Source: Hetaerina americana (taxonomy: Eukaryota; Arthropoda; Insecta; Odonata; Calopterygidae). From it: a stretch of DNA of 64,000 nucleotides. A model generated the notes under the pieces. That model worked only from the letters and a program-made list of their open reading frames with translations, had not been told where the DNA came from and searched no databases. The position numbers and the translations under genes are program-made. Positions 57,735 through 64,000 of the stretch are shown in pieces. The stretch's first letter is position 1. Each line of letters begins with the position of its first letter. The DNA is taken from assembly GCA_022747635.1 (NCBI GenBank), contig JAKTNV010000010.1, forward strand, positions 42,990,527 through 43,054,526. The letters run 5' to 3'.

Positions 57735-57955
57735 ACGGGAATCACGTCAGGGACCAACCACAACCTCTCGACCAGAATACCCTCTGTGGTGGTTTACGGG
57801 AAATTAATCCGCGTCAGGGACCAACACACAGCCACACGCACACTATCCTGACTGAAATCCTTCACGAGGCTGTGAGACCCTGTTAAAGAATTTCAGATGG
57901 AGATGGAATCCTTCACGAGGCTGTAGAGTAGACCCCGTTCAAGATTCCAGGATAT
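57735..57955. repeat. Two short direct-repeat pairs
   Basis: CGTCAGGGACCAACCACA (57745 region) recurs as CGTCAGGGACCAACACACA (57813 region). AATCCTTCACGAGGCTGTGA (57857 region) recurs as AATCCTTCACGAGGCTGTAG (57908 region). The function is unknown. Confidence 0.7.
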
Positions 57956-58541
57956 TCTCAAGCACACGCTATATTGTGTCAAGTTTTAATGAAGAGTTAA
58001 AATACTTTATACTACACTGTAATCTTGAAGGAAATTTTGAGTGCTTATTTAATCAAGATGAAACGGATCTTCCAAGATACAACAAGCTACAAAATGCATT
58101 ATAATATTATTATTGGTAATCTACCACTTAAGGCAGGTTTTTGATGGACATAAGCTACCAAATGGTACAGAGATAATTTCCTTGTCTCTCTTATCAAAAC
58201 ACAACCCATCCCTTTTCTACAACGAAGTCCTCCTCATCCTTCTTTCCTCCCTTCATTCCATCTACCATCCTTATCTTAATCCTGCCTGTTCTTCACTTGC
58301 CTAATATTCTCCTCTCTATCTCAGCTGTCAACATCTCATTACCAATAAGAATGCTCTGGATCCATCTTGGTTGCCTGCTTTGAATTTCTTTCAACAATTC
58401 CCTCTACTCCCATTCCATACCTAGCACTTCCTCATTTGTTTGACTTTCTGTCCAGTTTACCTTTTTTATCCTTCTCCACACCCAAATTTCAAGAGCCTCC
58501 AATCTACCGCTATCCTCCTGCTTCAGTGACCATGTTTCAGC

Positions 58542-59130
58542 ACATTTAATGAAGAACACAATATATTTTTCCCCTGTTCTTTATTTTGGTATTACTAGTT
58601 TCAACGGTTAGGCATTGAAACTAGTAGTACCAAAATCATCAGGCGTCATCATCTGGTACAAATTAGTCAAGTTGCGAACCATTTATATAATATTCATGTA
58701 GAGGAAGGGGTGTTTATGACGATTGTAACAATTTGTTGTTTGAATACCTCTCCTCAATCCAGAAGCATCCCTTTCCTTCACAGAGAGACCTGACTACCCC
58801 CCCCCCCCTCCAAAACTGTGAACCCCAGTAATTGCCTTTCCTGATGCTTAACTCCCATCTCCTCCTTCCCAACAATGCCGATCACCACCCCACCTCTTTC
58901 TCTTCCCTCTCCCCCTCCTTCCCTCCCTCTTTCGCCCACCCCTTCTCCCTCATGAATGGTATATATATGGACCGCAACTTGACTAATTTGTTCCTGATGA
59001 TGACGCCTAAGCATTGAAACTAGTAGTACCAAAATAAAGAGTAGTGGAAAAATACTTTGTGTTCTTCATTTAATGAACATTAACTTCCTAACTAATTAAC
59101 TAACAAAGTTGAGCCAGAAACCATCAAATA
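58542..59130. mobile_element. Fold-back insertion with 11-bp target-site duplication, hammerhead-like core
   Basis: The 11-bp string CATGTTTCAGC occurs at 58531-58541 and 59131-59141. Removing the unit and one copy restores the interrupted LINE frame. Arms 58545-58604 and 59014-59073 are 60-bp inverted repeats (TTTAATGAAGAACACAA ... ACTAGTTTCAA). A second inverted block links about 58637-58678 with 58974-59012. A CTGATGA...GAAACTAGTAGTACC motif lies at 58994-59033. Confidence 0.85.
58984..59036 (+). ncRNA. Candidate hammerhead-like ribozyme motif
   Basis: CTGATGA (58994-59000), a weak stem II with CTAA loop, GAAA (59016-59019), a tiny stem III (CT-AGT-AG) and then UA as possible cleavage site. 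Stem I between TTTGTTC and GTACCAAA pairs at five of seven positions. The order matches the hammerhead core, but the stems are poor and this is likely a decayed copy if real. Confidence 0.3.
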
Positions 59131-60829
59131 CATGTTTCAGCGCTGTACAAAACTACACTTCATACCAAGGTTTTGACGAGCCTATTCTTAACATGCTTAC
59201 TCAAAGCCCTGTTCATCAACTCCCCACTCCTTGTGAAAGCTACTTTGCTTAACACAATGTTTCCCTTATGTTTCTACTACTTTAACCATTTAGGTCCAAA
59301 ACACTTCTGAGATAGGTAAACTGTTTCACCTGCTCTAGTTTTTGCTTTCTTATTTTTAATATTTAGCTTAGTTTTTCTCTTACACCAAATTCCTCTCTTA
59401 TAAATGCTATGAATTAGTCCATGAAAACTATTCCTCTCACCTTTCCCTAAACCTTTAGTAGTTTTGTGAGAATTTTGTCTAGCAGCATGCTGAATGTGCA
59501 GGGGAATTGTCATAGTGAAGGATCCATCCATCATGCTTGGTTAAAATAGTGTGCACTGTTGATTTTCCTTAATTCAGTTCATCAGCTATCATTCGGACAG
59601 TTTTTCGACAATTGGTATGGACAAGGGACGACACATGATCAATGCTGTCGTCAAAACAGGTGGTTGAAGGTCGTGAAGCACAGATGGCTCATTGGGTCTC
59701 AGGCAACTAGTGGAACTAGTAGGTGCGGCCATAGTCCGTGGCAGATTGTACCAGTTTGGGCATTTATTGCACAGACCACATATATTCCTTCCATCTCTCT
59801 TAGACCCTTTCCAGTTCAACCAATAATTTGCCTGACTTACCTCAGAATTGTTAATACAGGTTTTCCCTTTTTTCTTCCCAATAGTTTTTCAACCTTACCG
59901 TAGATCACACAAATTTAAACCTTCCTTAGTAAATTTTCCATATCCTCGCATTGTTTTCCATCATGCTTCTTTTGCTTTATTTGTTACCTGCCTCATTTTA
60001 TTATTGAACTCTTTATACTTCCTTCTACCTAACTCTGTATTTATATTTTGCCATTTATTTCTCTCCTCTGTCTTTCTAATCATCCATAATTTCATTGTCC
60101 GATTTCTATTTACAGTTCCTATCATTTCATTTGGGGCTCTCGATAACCATTCTTTGATATGGTCCCACTTTTCATCTATAGTACCCTGCTCTCTTTCCTC
60201 ACTCAGAATGTCCTCTACAGCTTGCTGACACTCCCTTTCCAATCCAGTAAATGCTTCTATTTCCTAAACTGCCTTCCCTGCATTATCTTTTTGAAGCAAA
60301 TACTATTCTTTATGATTACTAAATTGTGAACTTAGTCTGCATCTGCTGGCAAGAAACTGATCAAATTGATCACACTATTCCTTTTCGCTAAATCTTTGCC
60401 TAACCATAGTATAGTCCTCGCATTGATACCTTTCTGATTCCCCTGGCATTTTCCATGTGTACCTTGTGTGGTGTCCAAACCAAGTTTTGGTAATAATTAG
60501 CCACAGTCTCCTGCAGAACACTATTCCTTTCTCTCTGCTCTCATTTTTTGTCCCTAAACTGTAGTCCCCTACCACACTACCATCCCTCCCTTTGCCTACC
60601 GCCGCATTCCAATCCCCCATCATTATCAAATGCTTCCCTTCAGGAACACCCACGAATACATCCTCCAATTGATTGCATACCCAATCAACTTCTTCCTCCC
60701 AATGATTATTATTATTTATGATATTGCGTCCAAGATGAATGAAGAATGTGGAGGAAGTGTGACTGTGATTGCTTATGCCTCAGCTATTAGTACAACAATA
60801 GAAGAGAATGAGAAAATTTATAGATGATA

Positions 60830-62085
60830 TGCCACCTGAGGTAATTGTGACTATGACTTAATTAGAATTGGCAAATGAGGATCCATTCTGCAAAGTGCAT
60901 AGAACACTTGAACACACATGGGGCTCCCATAAAAGTTATTTTACCACTGTCAACCAGCATGAAAACTAAATCGAAAAGTTCAACCTTCCCCCATGCAAGA
61001 CATACATTATAAATCCTTGGTGTCTGTATTTTTAAACCATTAACAATGACATAAGGCTATATCATGGCTCCATATTAATCCAGAGGGGATATTTAAGTTG
61101 AGTTTCATTAAAATTCCACATTTTCAAAAAATAATCCATATCCCCTCAGTCTGCTGTTCATTCTTCTCAAGCAATTTCATCCTTTATTTTTTTTTCTGAG
61201 TTCTGTATTTGTTTTCTATATTTCTTCCTTCCCTTCTTCATTGTTTTATTGATCATACTTCATTTTTTTCTTCCATCTTTTCAATAATTTACCTTCCCTC
61301 CTTCGACTATTTCCATTTCTTTCATCTTTTTGCTGCATCATCACTCTCCCCAAATTCAGCGAGCTTCAGATACATTTGATGTAAGACCAGCCATTGCCTT
61401 AAGAGCAATTTTAATACCTGGTAACCATCTCCAACTCCTTTGGCTATTTCCTATTAGGGTCAAGTCTTCAGAGGTGGTAGAGTTAGATCCTAGGAGACTG
61501 TCCTATTGCATGCTTTCAACTGCAAGCAATTAAATCAAAAGAAGCATTTATACATTTTCCTTGTTTTACACAGAAAATCTTGACATTTGATATATTTCTC
61601 CATCATTTTTGTACCCATGCTTAAGCTGGAGCTGACATCTTAACAGTAAGTGCAAAATGAATGAAATATTGAAGAAGGATGATGCCAGACTAGTTGCCAT
61701 TAGTTGTCTCATGGTGTAGAAGAATTATTCAACCAACTCATCTACATAGTGAATCTCTTGTGATAGTCCATGAGTTTCCATGTTTTTATAGAAGCATCTT
61801 TGTATAGACTTAATGGAGTTGTCCATATTCCTAGAAATTATTTATTTTAATTTTCAGAGCATCTGCCTTTACCAATAAAACGGAAGTGTAAAGGGGGAAG
61901 GTGTAAATATGATGAAATAACGACTTTCTCGATGACGAAGTATACCTTATTGAATGATGCAATTGCATATTCCAAAAATTTATTTAAATTATTTATGCGT
62001 TTCATCAAATTACGCCATTAAACAGAACAAGCTGTAACCCAAGATTGGTTCAATAGGCGATGGTAAAACTCGCCTTGTGCTTCAC
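60830..62085. other. No gene seen
   Basis: AT-rich and pyrimidine-rich sequence. Frames are shorter than 70 codons and without recognisable domains. Confidence 0.5.
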
Positions 62086-62089
62086 TGAA

Positions 62090-62275
62090 TATGGTATGTG
62101 AAATTCTCACATCAGAGTAAAGACCTAGTTCCTTTCCTTATGCTGCCTGCAGTTTCCCAGGAAGATCTGGTACCTGAAAAAACACAGCCAGGGTGAAACT
62201 GAGGGTCCGAAGAAGTATTACCAGAAATAGAACCCCAGCCAGCAGCCCCAAGTCCTATTCACTTTCTGGCAGGCT
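62090..62275 (-). repeat. tRNA-derived SINE (family S1), antisense copy
   Basis: The minus strand gives the family order: worn tRNA head, GGTACCAGATCTTCCTGGGA, then a segment ending TGATGTGAGAATTTCACATA. It is similar to the 34529 copy. Confidence 0.8.
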
Positions 62276-62279
62276 CCTA

Positions 62280-64000
62280 ATGCAATAGCTAGTGACATTA
62301 TACCTGATGATTGCTAAGTAGACAAACTTGTAGCAATAAATTATACAAAACTGCAAATGAGTTTCATTCACATTACGCATCGAGTTAACCAAGAAGTACT
62401 GTAAAATATATAAACTATGATACAAAAGGAAAATTCTGATTAAAGTGAACAACTCACTCAACATGTTATGCAGAATAAAGGCTAAAATTGTTGTACAAAA
62501 ATTGCACCTTATCATTCAGGGAAATTGTTTCTGTTTTCTGCACAGAAAAGAAGAAAGTGCTCTTAATTAGTGTCCTCACCATCACCATTCTTCTGCTAAA
62601 AAATTACAATTATCATCAGAGGAGTGACTTTCTATTCAGGTAAAATTTGTGTTTAATATGGATAACATTATAAGCATTTGATGATTGTTCTAGTGCTGGT
62701 GAACCCCATTCACCATTATGGGTTCTGTAAAACTCCATAGGAACATATTCCATTTCGAAACATGCTTTTTTCTGGCCCTCCTGGAGATGCCTTTCAGGGA
62801 GAAAAGGGCCCTATTCAGTTCTGAGATGACATATTTCTTATCTAAGGCTGCTGAATAATCCCAAGTAAAAAGATTATATGAGATATGAAAAATAAAATCT
62901 ATTTTTCAATCAACAAATTACTTTTCTCATTTATTTTAAACTCTTGAGTACTGTCAGCAACTTCCAATGCTCACAATTTTCATCTGCTAAAGCTCTTCAC
63001 CATAAAATGATTTCTTACCTCCAAGACATAATTGGGTATCCACTTTGCTGTTAGGGCAAAAGCTTTTGCACTGTTTTAGAGTATTAAGAATATAGGTCAA
63101 CATCATAAATGTGTTAGTTAATTCATGATCAACATTTTCACTTTATTTTGGCTAAAAATGAGTTACAACATAGGCCTACGAATCTGGTAGCAGGCCATTG
63201 TATTCCAATAATAATTTGTAAAGAATTTACACAGTTCTACAGACATCTTGAGTCTAACAATACATTAATAATGCTGCTTTATAAATAGTTCTTACAAAAG
63301 AAATACATTGATGACAGATTGCATCTTTGTCTTCCCCATTGTTTACATTCGCTTTATTCAGTGAGCTACGCATTTTAATATCTGTTATTTTTCCAAGTAT
63401 TCAATAATCAATGCATATGAATTAAGCATCACCTATTCCAGGGACATTATATAACAGAAGATGTAAAGCAACATAATTATATAAGCAGAGATGTATGAGA
63501 GAATTCTGTGGGGAAGATGTGATGCAGTTTCTTATATTTGTCATAATCTACGCTGGGATCCTTTCTACGTAGATGTCTTCCTCTATAGGCGTCAAAGAAC
63601 TATCGCGAAGCAGATTAGATACAGATTGACAGCATCTAAAGCTACTCCAAAATAAAAATGTTTCCTCGTCACTACGCATGCATGAACTTGGGAGAGCATG
63701 CTAATAAGTCAACTCAACGCTTGGTACGGACGAAGAACGATTGCTCACAAATAAAATATATTGTTTCAGGGTATTTATTCCGCGATCTTCGCAAAGAATT
63801 AATCCTCTCCAGCAAGTGGTCCTCAGCCGGATGAAATTAAAGGGAGTACGAAGGGTAACACAATTAAAACGGAGGGTAATTTCAGGAATCGCTTCGGCGA
63901 CATTATAATTCGAAACACGATCATACCCCATTGAACCTCATTTTTAACTGAAATCTTGTATCAAACACCTGTACCTACCATTGGAGGTTATTCAAAACGC
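62280..64000. other. No gene seen
   Basis: AT-rich sequence with short frames. The minus-strand frame at 63701-63931 (76 codons) has no domain I recognise and could be part of an exon or a repeat beyond the edge. Confidence 0.4.

Larger units (their letters stand above)
58080..60720 (-). pseudogene. LINE, endonuclease to C terminus, split by an insertion
   Basis: On the minus strand: KHLIMMGDWNAAVGKGRDG (the GD.NA motif of the AP-type endonuclease, about 60630), TWFGHHTRYTWKMPGESERY, then the linker (60242-59961) and a worn polymerase with TKLNIKNKKAKTRAGETV. At the C terminus, VVLYSAETW is interrupted at 59141-58531 by an inserted unit and resumes as SLKQEDSGRLEALEIWVWRR, then WTES...NEEVLGMEW, RELLKEIQ. 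Stops and frameshifts make it inactive. Confidence 0.88.

Noticed and set aside
59589..59819. Minus-strand frame with Cys-rich start, considered as a zinc-binding domain
   Set aside because: It lies inside the broken LINE; the cysteine spacing fits no domain I know and the frame is probably linker sequence.
63701..63931. Minus-strand 76-codon frame at the right edge
   Set aside because: No motif, no splice context and too close to the edge to judge.

Overview
The window looks like nuclear DNA from an arthropod, most likely an insect. It is AT-rich, has long repeat-filled introns, and carries tRNA-derived SINEs, LINE and Penelope-like fragments, irritans-type mariner copies and TA/CA microsatellites. 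I see no bacterial-style operons and no rRNA or functional tRNA genes. The species cannot be read from the sequence alone.

One protein-coding gene is well supported, on the + strand. Fourteen exons between 11620 and 39655 join with every splice phase matching into an uninterrupted 1,240-codon frame that ends in a stop. Its 5' end (signal peptide and the start of the first domain) is missing: it lies upstream of the window or in exons I could not recognise in the first 11.6 kb. The protein reads in order: the C-terminal part of a chitin-binding/LPMO (AA15-like) domain; one short and one full EGF-like module; a first DOMON domain interrupted by about 280 residues carrying a long Pro-Glu-Pro-x-Ser-Glu repeat; a His/Gly-rich linker; a second DOMON domain; a SEA-like domain; one transmembrane helix; and a cytoplasmic tail with ten glycines and a distinctive C terminus. 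It is best described as a type I membrane protein with haem- or sugar-binding-type ectodomains. It may belong to the insect family that includes Drosophila nahoda, but that link is from memory and untested.

Layout: 1-11.6 kb is non-coding or unresolved, with GC-rich patches, one SINE and a hammerhead-like motif. 11.6-20.8 kb is a 9-kb intron with a compound microsatellite and LINE fragments. 20.8-39.7 kb holds the remaining exons, with introns carrying a Penelope-like element (antisense, with a GIY-YIG remnant), a nearly full-length dead mariner and several SINEs. 39.7-41.8 kb is the probable 3' UTR. 41.8-64 kb has no gene I can support. It holds mariner relics, LINE fragments in both orientations, MITE-like hairpins, fold-back structures, SINEs, a diverged tandem repeat and one GC-rich promoter-like patch. 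The clearest event there is a 0.59-kb fold-back unit inserted into a LINE with an 11-bp target-site duplication.
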